Below are positions 1-8,482 of a DNA stretch of 64,000 nt, piece after piece; positions within the stretch are counted from its first letter, which is position 1, and each line of letters begins with the position of its first letter. Source of the stretch: Astrobacterium formosum (lineage in GTDB: Bacteria > Pseudomonadota > Alphaproteobacteria > Rhizobiales > Xanthobacteraceae); NCBI GenBank assembly GCA_030848545.1, contig JAVDCA010000006.1, positions 62,001-126,000 of the forward strand. The letters run 5' to 3'. The notes under the pieces were generated by a model. That model was given only the letters and a program-made list of their open reading frames with translations, did no database searches and was not told the origin of the DNA. A program made the translations under genes and the position numbers.

Positions 1-31
1 GTTTTCATGCGGGTCCCCATTCGAAATATGG

Positions 32-60
32 AGCCGGCGCCACTCGTGGTGGCGCCGGCT
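32..60 (-). terminator. Hairpin downstream of the TRAP dctP gene
   Basis: A perfect 12-bp inverted repeat (arms 32-43 and 49-60, 5-base loop) lies just after the stop of the minus-strand TRAP gene. On the minus strand it is followed by a short A/T-rich stretch, not a clean T run, so it is a plausible but not ideal intrinsic terminator. Confidence 0.5.
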
Positions 61-81
61 GTCATTCGCGTCAGGACACGA

Positions 82-1080
82 TCACTTGACGTCCTGGATT
101 TTCTTGATGGTCGCCTCGAGGGGCTTGGCGTACTTGTCCCACACCGGCTTCACGGCGTCCTGGAAGCCCTTCTTGTTCTCGGCCGGCACCGTGTTGATGA
201 CCGCGCCGTTCTCCTTCATCTTTGCGATCGCCTGCTGCTCGCGCTCTTGCCACAGCTTGCGCTGTTCGAACTGGGCTTCGCGGCCGAACTTTTTGACCAG
301 GTCCTGGTCTTCCTTCGACAGCCCTTGCCAGGACCGCTTCGAGAACACCAGGATTTCCGGGATCATCAGATGGCCGGTGTACGAGAAGTACTTCGCATAG
401 CGGTAGTGCTGCTCGGACGCGTAGGTGGGCTCGTTGTTCTCGGCACCATCGACGACGCCGGTCTGCAGGGCGTTGGCGAGTTGGTCCATACCCAGACCGA
501 TACCGTTGCCGCCGAGAGCGTTCATGGTGTCGATGAAGATCGGGTTGCCCATCATGCGGATCTTGAGACCCTTGAGGTCCTCGACCTTGGTGATCGGGCG
601 CTTGGAATTGTAGACGTTGCGGGTGCCGCCATCCATGTATGCGAGGGCAATCAGGCCGGCAGTCGGATGGTCGCTGAGCTTCTGGAGCAGTTCGGCGCCG
701 ACCGGGCCGTCGAGTACTTTGCGCTCGTGTTCGACGTCGCGGTACACGAACGGCAGCTGCAGGGCATTGAGCTCCGGCACCAGCGGGCCCATCGGGCCGA
801 GGCTGATACGGGCGATCTGCAGGGCGCCGACCTGGGCCTGCTCGATCATTTCCTTCTCGCCGCCGAGCTGCATCGACGGATACATCTGGATGCTCAGACG
901 GCCCTTGGTGGCCTCTTCGAGCTTCTTGCCCATCCGGACCACGGCTTCGACGGTCGGATAGCCGAGCGGGTGCACGTCGGCCGCCTTGAGTACCATCTTC
1001 TGCTGCGCGAACGCGGGAGCGCCGACGCTCGCGGCCGCAGCCGCGGTGACGGTAGTTTTGAGAAACTGACGCCTGTCCAT
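82..1080 (-). CDS. dctP: TRAP transporter substrate-binding protein (DctP family)
   Basis: This 332-residue protein is the periplasmic solute receptor of a tripartite ATP-independent periplasmic (TRAP) transporter. It starts with a twin-arginine type signal (RRQFLK near residues 3-8, then an Ala-rich stretch ending AFAQ), so export by Tat is likely. Length and the downstream region (MGNPIFIDTMNALG and GAENNEPTY, about residues 175-220) fit the C4-dicarboxylate/sugar-acid binding family. No DctQ or DctM gene lies in the window next to it; they may lie beyond position 1. It is divergent from a GntR regulator at 1311 and near a Gfo/Idh oxidoreductase and an FAH hydrolase, which suggests uptake of a sugar acid or related carboxylate. 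The ligand cannot be told from sequence. Confidence 0.93.
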   Translation of the reverse strand: MDRRQFLKTTVTAAAAASVGAPAFAQQKMVLKAADVHPLGYPTVEAVVRMGKKLEEATKGRLSIQMYPSMQLGGEKEMIEQAQVGALQIARISLGPMGPLVPELNALQLPFVYRDVEHERKVLDGPVGAELLQKLSDHPTAGLIALAYMDGGTRNVYNSKRPITKVEDLKGLKIRMMGNPIFIDTMNALGGNGIGLGMDQLANALQTGVVDGAENNEPTYASEQHYRYAKYFSYTGHLMIPEILVFSKRSWQGLSKEDQDLVKKFGREAQFEQRKLWQEREQQAIAKMKENGAVINTVPAENKKGFQDAVKPVWDKYAKPLEATIKKIQDVK

Positions 1081-1279
1081 CTATCTTCCTCCTGATGCCA
1101 AATTGCCGCTTAGTGCGCCCTCCCCGGGCACGTCCGGTTGAGCCCGGACGTACAGGAACGTTCGTCGACGGACGCAACCCGCTTGCATCGACGGCTCCCA
1201 CCCCCGTGGAGAAGTCCTTCGGTTACAAACGAGAATAAAGTTCCACGTCCTTGAATAACGCTCTCGTGAGTGCCATCAT

Positions 1280-1289
1280 ATCATATGAT
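1280..1289. promoter_or_regulatory. Candidate GntR operator (10-bp perfect palindrome)
   Basis: ATCATATGAT at 1280-1289 is a perfect palindrome inside an AT-rich patch just before the GntR start at 1311 and about 200 bp from the divergent dctP start. FCD-type GntR proteins commonly bind short AT-rich palindromes and control themselves and a neighbour. The role here is inference. Confidence 0.4.
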
Positions 1290-1310
1290 GACATGACGAG
1301 GGAACCTCGA

Positions 1311-2072
1311 ATGTCGAACTCTACGCATAAGGCCGGGGCGGGGCTGGCGAGCTTCCAGCCCCTGACCGCGCCCCGGCGCCTAGGCCACGAACTGGTCGAA
1401 CGCATTACCGCCGACATCGTCAGCGGTAAACTGCCTCCTGGTGCCCGGTTACCAACCGAGCAGGAGATCATAGCCTCGACCGGAGTCAGCCGAACGGTAG
1501 TCCGCGAGGCTGTGGCGGCATTGCGCGCCCAGGGGCTCGTCGTGACCCGCCAGGGCGTCGGAGCGTTCGTGGCCGAAGATACGCGCCGCCCCTTCCAAAT
1601 CGACGAGGATAAGCTGCGCTCCATCCAGGAGTTGCTGCAGGTTATCGAATTGCGGATCGGCGTCGAGGTCGAAGCGGCGGGCTTGGCGGCCGAACGGGCG
1701 AGCGAAGCCGATCACCGCGCCATCATCGAGGCCTGCGCGGCGATCGATCAGGTCATGTCGCGCAGCGACAGCTTCGTCGAAGAGGATTTCGCCTTCCACC
1801 GCGCGGTGGTCGCGGCAACCGGAAATCCGCAGTTCGTCAACTTTCTGCAGTATCTCGGCGGCCTCCTGGTGCCGCGGCAGTTGCAGCTCAAATCGCCCCA
1901 TGAAATCGAGGCGAAGCGGGCCTACTTCGCCAAGGTTCAACGCGAACACTACGACATCCGCGATGCGATTCGCGCCGGCACCGCCTCATCTGCACGCGCG
2001 GCCATGCGACGCCACCTCGAGAACAGCCGCAAGAAATACCAGAAGCTCGCCACCGAACTCGGCGAAGACTGA
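1311..2072 (+). CDS. FadR/FCD-family GntR transcriptional regulator
   Basis: This 253-residue regulator has an N-terminal GntR winged helix (about residues 20-90, with the typical GARLPTEQEI and VSRTVVREAV segments) followed by an all-helical FCD ligand-binding domain. The FCD domain includes an EEDFAFHRAV motif whose Asp and His belong to the usual metal/ligand site. A frame-continuous upstream TTG at 1251 exists. I chose ATG 1311 because the DNA-binding domain then starts at a normal distance and because the upstream region holds the palindrome. It is divergent from dctP and just upstream of an oxidoreductase and an FAH hydrolase, so it probably represses this small catabolic locus in response to an organic acid. 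That regulation is inferred. Confidence 0.88.
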   Translation: MSNSTHKAGAGLASFQPLTAPRRLGHELVERITADIVSGKLPPGARLPTEQEIIASTGVSRTVVREAVAALRAQGLVVTRQGVGAFVAEDTRRPFQIDEDKLRSIQELLQVIELRIGVEVEAAGLAAERASEADHRAIIEACAAIDQVMSRSDSFVEEDFAFHRAVVAATGNPQFVNFLQYLGGLLVPRQLQLKSPHEIEAKRAYFAKVQREHYDIRDAIRAGTASSARAAMRRHLENSRKKYQKLATELGED

Positions 2073-2358
2073 CCGCGCGGGCGGCTGCGCTCCGCCGGTC
2101 GCTGCACCGGAGAGTTACCTCCGCGGTTTTAGTAATTGAGAATCCCGCGTCGCGGGCGGATGCCTCATTTATAGTTTGTCCGACCCCTCGACGACCGCAG
2201 CCGGCGTCGCACCCGGATTACGGCCTGTCGGCAGGTCGGCCGATCGGCGCCCGATGCGCCGGCCCAGACCATGCACGCCCATCCCCCGATCGGACGAGGA
2301 GACGGCACGTCGCGCAGCGTCGATCGGTCATCATGGACGCAATCAACGGACTCGCACC

Positions 2359-3357
2359 ATGGCACGCAGAAAAATCGCCGTCATCGGATTGGGCCTGGCA
2401 CTGACGCCGCATGCCAAGAGCCTGGTCGATCTGTCCGACCGTGTCGAAGTCGCGGCGGGCTTCAGTTACGAGGATCGCCATCGCAAGGCCTGGACTGAGA
2501 CCTACGGCTTTCCGGCGACCGACGATCTCGACGACATCTTTGCCGACAAGAGCATCGACACCGTGATCGTGCTCACGCCCGCCACCACCCATTACGACGT
2601 GGTCAAGCGCGCCGCCCTGTCCGGCAAGAACGTGCTGGTGGAAAAGCCCCTCGAAGTCACCTACGCCCGCGCCAAGGAGTTGGTCGATATCTGCCGACAG
2701 GCCGGCGTCACCTTCGGGGTCTGCCTGCAGCACCGCTACCGTCCCTCCGGCCGCAAGCTTGCCGGCATGATCGCCGCTGGCGAGCTCGGCCGGATCGTCT
2801 GCGCCTCGGCACATGCCCGCATGTGGCGCCCGCAGACCTATTACGACGAGCCCGGCCGCGGCACACTCGCCCGCGACGGCGGCGGCGTGCTCCTGACCCA
2901 GGCCATCCACACGCTCGACATCATGCTCTATCTATGCGGCCCGTTCGAGAGCGTGAACAGCTTCGTCACCACGACGCCGATACACCGCATGGAGACCGAG
3001 GACCTGGTGTGCGGCTCGATCAAATTCGTCAACGGGGCGATCGGGGTCGTCGAAGCCACCACCGCCGCCTACCCGGGCTATCCGGAGACCGTCGAGATCA
3101 TCGCCGAAAAGGGCTGCGCCACCGTTGCCGGTACCGCCTTGAGCGTACGCTTCCACGATGGCCGCACATTCGACATCGCCTCGGACGCGACTTCCGGCGG
3201 GGCCGGCGCCAACCCGATGGATTTTCCGCACGACTATCACCGCGACCTCATCACCGATTTCCTCGACGCCATCGAGGAGAAGCGCGATCCGAATGTCAGC
3301 GGCGCCAAGGCGCTGGAAGTGATCCGCCTGATCGATGCTCTGCTCGGAAAGTCGTGA
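2359..3357 (+). CDS. Gfo/Idh/MocA family NAD(P)-dependent oxidoreductase
   Basis: This 332-residue protein has an N-terminal Rossmann fold beginning KIAVIGLGLAL; the usual GxGxxG is modified at its last position. The conserved EKP motif (VEKPLEVT, about residue 95) and an AIHTLD segment carrying the family's catalytic His also support the family. Such enzymes oxidise or reduce sugars, inositols or sugar acids. The open frame extends upstream to 2176, but ATG 2359 gives the family N-terminus exactly. It sits between the FCD GntR gene and an FAH-family hydrolase on the same strand. The substrate is unknown; a sugar acid imported by the neighbouring TRAP receptor is a reasonable guess. Confidence 0.88.
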   Translation: MARRKIAVIGLGLALTPHAKSLVDLSDRVEVAAGFSYEDRHRKAWTETYGFPATDDLDDIFADKSIDTVIVLTPATTHYDVVKRAALSGKNVLVEKPLEVTYARAKELVDICRQAGVTFGVCLQHRYRPSGRKLAGMIAAGELGRIVCASAHARMWRPQTYYDEPGRGTLARDGGGVLLTQAIHTLDIMLYLCGPFESVNSFVTTTPIHRMETEDLVCGSIKFVNGAIGVVEATTAAYPGYPETVEIIAEKGCATVAGTALSVRFHDGRTFDIASDATSGGAGANPMDFPHDYHRDLITDFLDAIEEKRDPNVSGAKALEVIRLIDALLGKS

Positions 3358-3562
3358 ACCCGGCGGGTGGCCACGCGACCGCGCCGGACGCCGGCATGTG
3401 AACCCCAGCTCCCACCGAGGGATTTTCCGGGGCGGGAGGCGCCGCCCGCCCTGCCGAGTTGACGACATCGCCCGCGGCCTCTAATCCGCTCACCGCTTCG
3501 GTGCGCGCGGTACGGGGGCCGGCCGCCATGGGTTGTCCTCTCCCTCCCCGCGGAAGAAATTC

Positions 3563-4267
3563 ATGAGCGCAGATCGTTTCGTCATTCCTCCGCCTCCCCA
3601 GGCGGCCATCGCGGTCGCGGGATCCGATCAGGTGTTCCCGGTGCGCCGCATCTGGTGCGTGGGCCGCAACTATGTCGAGCACATCCGCGAGATGGGCCAG
3701 GACGAGCGGCTGCCGCCGTTCTATTTCGCCAAACCCGCCGATGCGATCGTGGCCGACGGCGGCATCGTGCCGTACCCGTCGCTGACCAAGGACATGCACC
3801 ATGAGGTCGAACTCGTGGTCGCCTTGAAGTCGGGCGGCCGAAACATCCCGGTCGCCCGCGCCCTCGATTGCGTCTGGGGGTACGGCGTCGGCATCGACCT
3901 CACCCGCCGCGACCTGCAGATCGCCTCGCGCAAGCTCGAGCGGCCGTGGGAGATCGGCAAGGCCTTCGACCACTCGGCGCCCTGTGGCGCGCTCAAGCCG
4001 GCATCACAAGCCGGCCATCCTAGCAAAGGGCGGGTCGTCCTCAAGTGCAACGGCACGGTCCGCCAGGACGGCGATCTCGAACAGATGATCTGGAACGTGC
4101 CGGAAATTATCTCCAACCTATCGGAAATGGTGGCGCTCGAAGCGGGCGACATCATCATGACCGGTACGCCTTCGGGCGTCGCCGCGGTCGTCGCAGGCGA
4201 CAAGCTCGAATGCGAGATCGAAGGCGTCGGCACCTTGACGGTGACGATCGGTCAACCGCTGAAGTGA
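3563..4267 (+). CDS. Fumarylacetoacetate hydrolase (FAH) family protein
   Basis: This 234-residue protein has the compact single-domain FAH fold of bacterial acylpyruvate hydrolases and decarboxylases. Metal-ligand segments are visible: HHEVEL (about residues 77-82, the E-x-E pair) and the GDIIMTGTPSGV signature near the C-terminus. FYFAKPADAI and GIDLTRRDLQ are also typical. An earlier ATG at 3533 is in frame, but 3563 has a purine-rich GGAAGAAA upstream and matches the family start. It probably cleaves or isomerises a 2-keto acid from the pathway served by the preceding oxidoreductase. A strong intrinsic terminator follows at 4297-4335. Confidence 0.9.
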   Translation: MSADRFVIPPPPQAAIAVAGSDQVFPVRRIWCVGRNYVEHIREMGQDERLPPFYFAKPADAIVADGGIVPYPSLTKDMHHEVELVVALKSGGRNIPVARALDCVWGYGVGIDLTRRDLQIASRKLERPWEIGKAFDHSAPCGALKPASQAGHPSKGRVVLKCNGTVRQDGDLEQMIWNVPEIISNLSEMVALEAGDIIMTGTPSGVAAVVAGDKLECEIEGVGTLTVTIGQPLK

Positions 4268-4296
4268 CCAGCGCGGCATAATCGACCAATGGTACA

Positions 4297-4335
4297 ACGG
4301 GCCGCGGCGACGATCGCCACGGCCCGTTTTCTTTT
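4297..4335 (+). terminator. Rho-independent terminator after the FAH gene
   Basis: A 14-bp stem (arms 4297-4310 and 4314-4327) with one mismatch and a 3-base loop is followed by a T-rich tail (4327-4335). It begins about 30 bases after the FAH stop and probably ends the upstream catabolic transcript. Confidence 0.88.
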
Positions 4336-4535
4336 GGCTTCGAGCCGTCGGCGCTCCGAGCGCGGAGCACTTCGCGCCTTGCCGTGCAATTCCTTAGGTT
4401 GCATCCCGGGGTTGCGATTCTGCGGCCACACGGCACGGTGGTGCCGATTGGAACCCGTGAAGCCGGGACATCGTTAAGCAATCGTTGAGACGGACCGGCC
4501 AGAATGGCCGGCCGGCATTCCACAGAGGGATCGCC

Positions 4536-4829
4536 ATGGGACGAAGCACCGGCACACAAGCCAAGCACTCGGCGCGCAAAACCGGCGCACCGGCCCTGGT
4601 GTCCGTCGCCTCGGCGAATGACGGGGTGGTTCGGGACGACGTCCTTGCCGCCATGGCGGCGGCCGTCGTCGATGAAAATCCCGGCTCGACAGCGGAAGCC
4701 TTGCGCACCCTGCGGATGGCCTACCCCGATCACCCGCTCGCCTTGCGGCTCGCCGCGCTCGCCATCGCGATGAAACGCACCTCCACCGGCGACGGCATCG
4801 AATTCGCCGCGGTTGACCGCTCTACCTAG
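4536..4829 (+). CDS. Conserved small protein of unknown function
   Basis: This is a 97-residue protein starting at ATG 4536 with an AGAGGGA ribosome-binding site 7-13 bases upstream. It has a basic, Thr/Ser/Lys-rich N-terminus and a helical Ala-rich remainder (a VLAAMAAAVVDENPG segment followed by an RMAYPDHPLALRLAALA segment). I recognise no domain, signal peptide or membrane span. It converges with slyX, whose stop lies 11 bases away. Codon use resembles the neighbours, which is why I keep it as a real gene. Confidence 0.6.
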   Translation: MGRSTGTQAKHSARKTGAPALVSVASANDGVVRDDVLAAMAAAVVDENPGSTAEALRTLRMAYPDHPLALRLAALAIAMKRTSTGDGIEFAAVDRST

Positions 4830-4840
4830 GTTTCCGTGCC

Positions 4841-5065
4841 TCAATAATGTGGCGGCGGCGGTTCCGGCACGAACTCGCCGCGGCGATCCTCCGCCTGCTG
4901 CAGGCGTTCGGCGAGGCGCGCCACCTCACGGGTCAACGCGTCGATCTGCGCCCACTGCGCCGTCGCCGCTTTGTCGAGATCCTCGATGGTCCGGTCCTGA
5001 TAGGCAACACGCGCTTCCAGGGTCGCGACGCGCTCGGCGAGATCGTCATCCATGTCCGGGCTCAT
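4841..5065 (-). CDS. slyX: SlyX family protein
   Basis: This is a 74-residue, almost wholly coiled-coil protein (heptads through about residues 9-60) ending in the proline-rich PEPPPPHY tail typical of SlyX proteins. The function of SlyX is not well defined. The start codon overlaps the stop of ddl by 4 bases (ATGA), so the two are translationally coupled. A second in-frame ATG occurs four codons later. No slyD is seen nearby. Confidence 0.85.
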   Translation of the reverse strand: MSPDMDDDLAERVATLEARVAYQDRTIEDLDKAATAQWAQIDALTREVARLAERLQQAEDRRGEFVPEPPPPHY

Positions 5066-5979
5066 CGATTGAGGGAAGCGTCCTCGACCATCCAACGCAC
5101 CAAGTCGTCGAACGGGACGCCGGCGTGGGCCGCCATGTCCGGCACCAGCGAGGTTTCCGTCATACCGGGTTGGGTGTTCACCTCGAGGCAGGCGAGCACC
5201 CCGGTGGCATCGTCGAACCGGAAGTCGGCCCGGCTGACGCCGCGGCATCCCAGCGCCTGATGGGCGGCGAGCGCCTGGCGGCGGATTTCCTCGTACACCT
5301 TCGACTCGACCGGCGCCGGCAGAAGGTGCTTGGAGCCGCCCGGGGCGTATTTCGCCTCGTAATCGTAGAATCGCACCGCCGGCACGATCTCGATCACGCC
5401 CAGCGCCCTGTCGCCCATGACCGCGCAGGTCAGTTCCTTGCCGGCGATGAAGCGCTCGCAAAGAACGAGGTCGCCGAATGGCCAATCCTCCCGCATCAAT
5501 TCCTGGGGCGGATGGGTATGCGCCTCGGTGACGATGAACACGCCGACGCTCGAGCCTTCCGCGACCGGCTTGATCACATAGGGACGCGGCAGCACGTGCT
5601 CTTTCGACGCCGCGAAGCGCGACACGACGACGCCGTCGGGTACGGACACTCCGGCGGCCTTCATGATGTCCTTGGCGCGGTCCTTCTGCATGGCGAGCGC
5701 CGAGGCGAGCACGCCCGAATGACTGTAGGGGATGGACATGATCTCCAGGATGCCCTGGATGGTGCCGTCCTCGCCGGGGCGGCCGTGCAGGATGTTGAGG
5801 GCGACGTCCGGACGTGTCGCGGCGAGCACCGCCGCGACGTCGCGGCCCACATCGATGCGGCTGACGCGGTAGCCTTTTCGGTCGAGGGCGTCAGCGCAGG
5901 CCGTGCCTGAGCGCAGCGACACCTCCCGTTCCGCCGACCAGCCCCCCATCAGAACGGCGACATGCTTGCCCGTCGTCAT
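5062..5979 (-). CDS. ddl: D-alanine--D-alanine ligase
   Basis: This 305-residue ATP-grasp ligase joins two D-Ala in the cytoplasm to make the D-Ala-D-Ala end of the peptidoglycan stem, the substrate of MurF. Family hallmarks are visible: GGWSAEREVSLRSG at residues 12-25, LHGRPGEDGTIQG near residue 65, YVIKPVAEGSSVGV in the ATP-grasp region, and EVNTQPGMTETS near the C-terminus. It normally sits between murB and ftsQ. Here about 4.8 kb of unrelated genes separate it from murB, and slyX rather than ftsQ follows. Confidence 0.96.
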   Translation of the reverse strand: MTTGKHVAVLMGGWSAEREVSLRSGTACADALDRKGYRVSRIDVGRDVAAVLAATRPDVALNILHGRPGEDGTIQGILEIMSIPYSHSGVLASALAMQKDRAKDIMKAAGVSVPDGVVVSRFAASKEHVLPRPYVIKPVAEGSSVGVFIVTEAHTHPPQELMREDWPFGDLVLCERFIAGKELTCAVMGDRALGVIEIVPAVRFYDYEAKYAPGGSKHLLPAPVESKVYEEIRRQALAAHQALGCRGVSRADFRFDDATGVLACLEVNTQPGMTETSLVPDMAAHAGVPFDDLVRWMVEDASLNR

Positions 5980-6242
5980 TGAACCCCTCCAGACCCGATA
6001 GGCACTATCGCCGATTCGCCTCTTTGAACAGCATGCAACCGGACGGTCCGCCCCGGCCCGATCGGGTTGCAGCGCCGAAGCCGCACAAGTGATCCAGGCT
6101 TGGCTCGAACCTGTCCACCGTACCGATCTTCGTCGTCCTGGTCCTCATCTATGGCGCCAGCGGGGCAGCGAACCATCGGCTCGCTGGCCGAGCGCACAGA
6201 TCGAGCATCGGCTCAGGGGAATGATGGTCGGGTGAGGCCGCG
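5980..6242. other. Intergenic stretch between ddl and the GST gene
   Basis: I see no convincing gene in these 263 bases. A 73-codon minus-strand frame across it has low-complexity Arg/Gly/Pro composition and no recognisable domain. The region probably holds the ddl promoter. Confidence 0.4.
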
Positions 6243-6911
6243 TCACCCGTCGCTTAATTCCTGCGGAAACAGGTGGAAATACGGCTTCGCCTCGGTGATC
6301 GCACGGGCGAAGGACGGCCGCTCCATCAGGCGTTCGAAATAGGCAGCCAGATGGGGATGCTGATCCGCGAAGGGCTGCACGCGGTCGGCATAGAACAGTG
6401 CCGGCGCGGCCGCGCAGTCGACCATGGTGAAATCCCCGCCGACCGCCCAGCCCCTTGGCTGTGTCGCCAGATGGCGGTCGAGAACCCCGTAGATCGTTTC
6501 GAGCCGCTGGCGCGCCTGCGCAACGCCGGTTGCATCTTCGGCACCGGCCGACCGCAGCCGATCGGTGACGATCTTCTGCATCGGCTCGTTGACATAGAGA
6601 TCGAACACGCGATCGTAGAGACGCACCTGCGAGGCGAGATCCCCGTCGGCCGGGATGAAGCGCGTGCGCCCGGAATGGTGCCGGTCGAGATGTTCGATGA
6701 TGATGCTCGACTCCGGAATCGTCCGCCCGGCTTGGGCGTCGACCAGCACCGGGAATTTGCCCACCGGCCATATCGTCACGAATGCGGCGTGCGCGGCCGC
6801 GTCGCCCAGATCGACGAGGTGCGGCGTAAACGGCGTCTCGTTCTCGTAGAGTGCGACGAGGACCTTCTGGCAGAAGGACGAAAGCGGATGGAAATGGAGC
6901 GTCAGCGACAT
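6243..6911 (-). CDS. Glutathione S-transferase family protein
   Basis: This 222-residue protein has an N-terminal thioredoxin-like domain (residues 1-78; PLSSFCQKVLVAL corresponds to the glutathione-site region, IPESSIIIEHL to the GSH-binding Glu-Ser) and an all-helical C-terminal domain (FTMVDCAAAPALFYAD). The start at 6911 gives the canonical beginning of the thioredoxin fold; an upstream in-frame ATG at 6926 would overlap the preceding gene. Members conjugate or reduce electrophiles with glutathione. It follows the DHFR-like reductase gene by 11 bases on the same strand, so the two are probably cotranscribed, perhaps under the divergent HxlR regulator. Confidence 0.92.
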   Translation of the reverse strand: MSLTLHFHPLSSFCQKVLVALYENETPFTPHLVDLGDAAAHAAFVTIWPVGKFPVLVDAQAGRTIPESSIIIEHLDRHHSGRTRFIPADGDLASQVRLYDRVFDLYVNEPMQKIVTDRLRSAGAEDATGVAQARQRLETIYGVLDRHLATQPRGWAVGGDFTMVDCAAAPALFYADRVQPFADQHPHLAAYFERLMERPSFARAITEAKPYFHLFPQELSDG

Positions 6912-6922
6912 GGCGGCCTCCC

Positions 6923-7468
6923 TCATGCCGGCACGTAGCGCAGGATCACGATGCCGGTCGACAGCGGCTTGGCGTCCACGAGCGTCAGCTTGAGCCGCCG
7001 CGAGGATGGCTTGAACAGCGGCGTTCCGCCCCCGAGAACGTGCGGCGAGAGGCCGATGCGGAATTCATCGAACAGGTCGTGGGCAATCAGGCTCGCCGAA
7101 AAATCGGCACTGCCGAACACGAAAATGTCCTTGCCGATGTCGCGCTTGAGCCGCGCCACCTGCTCAGGCGCGTCGTCATGAAAGAGCGTCGTGTTGTTCC
7201 AATCGGCGCGCGTGAGCGAGCGCGAGAACACGAATTTCGGAATCCGATTCATGAAATCGGCGATGTCGCCCGTCTCGCCGGGCCAGTAGCCGGCCATCAG
7301 CTCGTAGGTAAGGCGGCCGAACAGGAGCGCACCGGCGCTTCGGCCCTGCTCCATGGAGAGACGCTCGAGCTCCTCGCCCCACACGTCCTCATGCCAGGAG
7401 AGGTCGTGACCCGCCCCCTCCATCATGCCGTCGAGGGTCGACAGATTCCACATGATCAGCTTCGCCAT
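6923..7468 (-). CDS. Dihydrofolate reductase family (RibD C-terminal-like) reductase
   Basis: This 181-residue protein of the DHFR/RibD_C superfamily starts KLIMWNLSTLDG and ends with the VILRYVPA strand. The segment GALLFGRLTYELMAG and the KDIFVFGSADF loop are the usual NADPH-site pieces. These bacterial proteins are NADPH-dependent reductases of uncertain substrate and not true folate enzymes. An open frame upstream to 7780 overlaps the HxlR gene and is a shadow. It is divergent from an HxlR regulator and followed by a GST, an arrangement common for redox or xenobiotic response. Confidence 0.88.
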   Translation of the reverse strand: MAKLIMWNLSTLDGMMEGAGHDLSWHEDVWGEELERLSMEQGRSAGALLFGRLTYELMAGYWPGETGDIADFMNRIPKFVFSRSLTRADWNNTTLFHDDAPEQVARLKRDIGKDIFVFGSADFSASLIAHDLFDEFRIGLSPHVLGGGTPLFKPSSRRLKLTLVDAKPLSTGIVILRYVPA

Positions 7469-7488
7469 GGGGTTTCCTCTGATTGTCT

Positions 7489-7550
7489 TTTGCAACCAGT
7501 TGCAGGCTAGGTAATCCGGTTTTACTTTGCAACCAGTATTTTGAGGTTGC
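7489..7550. promoter_or_regulatory. Candidate HxlR operators in the divergent promoter
   Basis: Between the divergent DHFR-like and HxlR genes the 12-mer TTTGCAACCAGT occurs twice (7489-7500 and 7526-7537). Each copy opens an inverted GCAAC...GTTGC pair (7492-7496 with 7499-7503, and 7529-7533 with 7546-7550). The arrangement is consistent with two binding sites for the HxlR dimer. No binding data exist here. Confidence 0.5.
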
Positions 7551-7556
7551 GCATCC

Positions 7557-8060
7557 ATGGACGAACGCCGCTCGGGCTGTCCCATCAATCTCACCCTTGA
7601 GATGTTGGGCGACAAATGGAGCCTTCTCGTCATCCGCGACATGATGTTCGGTAATCGCCGGCATTTCCGCGAATTGCTGACGAAGTCGGAAGAGGGCATC
7701 GCCTCCAACATCCTCGCCGATCGCCTCAAGCGCCTCGTCGAGCAGGCGGTCATCAGCCGCTCCGACGATCCGACCCACAAGCAGAAGGCAATCTACAGCC
7801 TCACCGAGCAGGGCATCGCGCTCCTGCCGGTGCTGGCGCAGATGGCCGCGTGGGGGAACAGGTATCTACCGGTCACCGAGGAGCTCAGCATCCGCGCCGA
7901 ACTCCTCGAACGAGGCGGACCGAAACTGTGGGCTGAGTTCATGGAGGAACTGCGCGAGACTCACCTCGGCGTCAAAGCCCGGTCCCGACGCGGCCCGTCG
8001 GTCGGCGCGCGCTTGCAGGCGGCCTACGAGGCGGCGGTGGCGAAACGCGCCGGAAAATAA
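7557..8060 (+). CDS. HxlR family winged-helix transcriptional regulator
   Basis: This is a 167-residue MarR-like regulator. The HxlR signature runs from CPINLTLEMLGDKWSLLVIRD (residues 8-28, with the conserved Cys8 used as a redox switch in several members) through FRELLTKSEEGIASNILADRL to the wing DPTHKQKAIYSLTEQG. The C-terminal 50 residues are a basic extension. It is transcribed away from a DHFR-like reductase and a GST and probably represses them from the GCAAC-type repeats in the shared promoter. Confidence 0.92.
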   Translation: MDERRSGCPINLTLEMLGDKWSLLVIRDMMFGNRRHFRELLTKSEEGIASNILADRLKRLVEQAVISRSDDPTHKQKAIYSLTEQGIALLPVLAQMAAWGNRYLPVTEELSIRAELLERGGPKLWAEFMEELRETHLGVKARSRRGPSVGARLQAAYEAAVAKRAGK

Positions 8061-8122
8061 GTCGGCATTGCTTGCATGCCGGTTCCGCCCGCGTGACGCC
8101 GCCGCTTCGCGAGCGTGTGCCG

Positions 8123-8482
8123 CTACACCGTAACCATCAACTTGAAACCGCCGAAGATCATCCGCTTGCCGTCGAATGGCATTGATTTGCCGTTCATCAT
8201 GTCGGAAAGTCGCAGATCCTTCATCACTTTGGCATTGACCCGGTCGCGCTGAGCCCGCGACTTGTAGGTGATGTAGGAGAACACGACCACCTCGCCGGCC
8301 TTGAGCTTGACGCTCTGCGGAAAGGACGTCCACTTTCCCGGCTTGACGTCGTCGGCGACGAATTCGCGGAATTCGAGCGCACCATACTCGCGCCACACCT
8401 TGCCGGCCTTCCGGGCCAGCGTCTGGTAGGCTTTCAGGTTCTTCTTCGGCACCGGCACCACAAATCCATCGACGTATTTCAT
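8123..8482 (-). CDS. DUF1428 family protein
   Basis: This 119-residue protein starts MKYVDGFVVPVPKKN and has DVKPGKWTSFP and MPFDGKRMIFGGF, all typical of DUF1428, a dimeric ferredoxin-like alpha/beta barrel family of unknown function. A good AGGAGGAAAAG ribosome-binding site precedes the start. It converges with the HxlR gene. Its place in a detoxification-like neighbourhood is suggestive only. Confidence 0.92.
   Translation of the reverse strand: MKYVDGFVVPVPKKNLKAYQTLARKAGKVWREYGALEFREFVADDVKPGKWTSFPQSVKLKAGEVVVFSYITYKSRAQRDRVNAKVMKDLRLSDMMNGKSMPFDGKRMIFGGFKLMVTV

Noticed and set aside
5976..6197. 73-codon minus-strand ORF upstream of ddl
   Set aside because: Overlaps the ddl start, has Arg/Gly-rich composition and no domain; considered non-coding.
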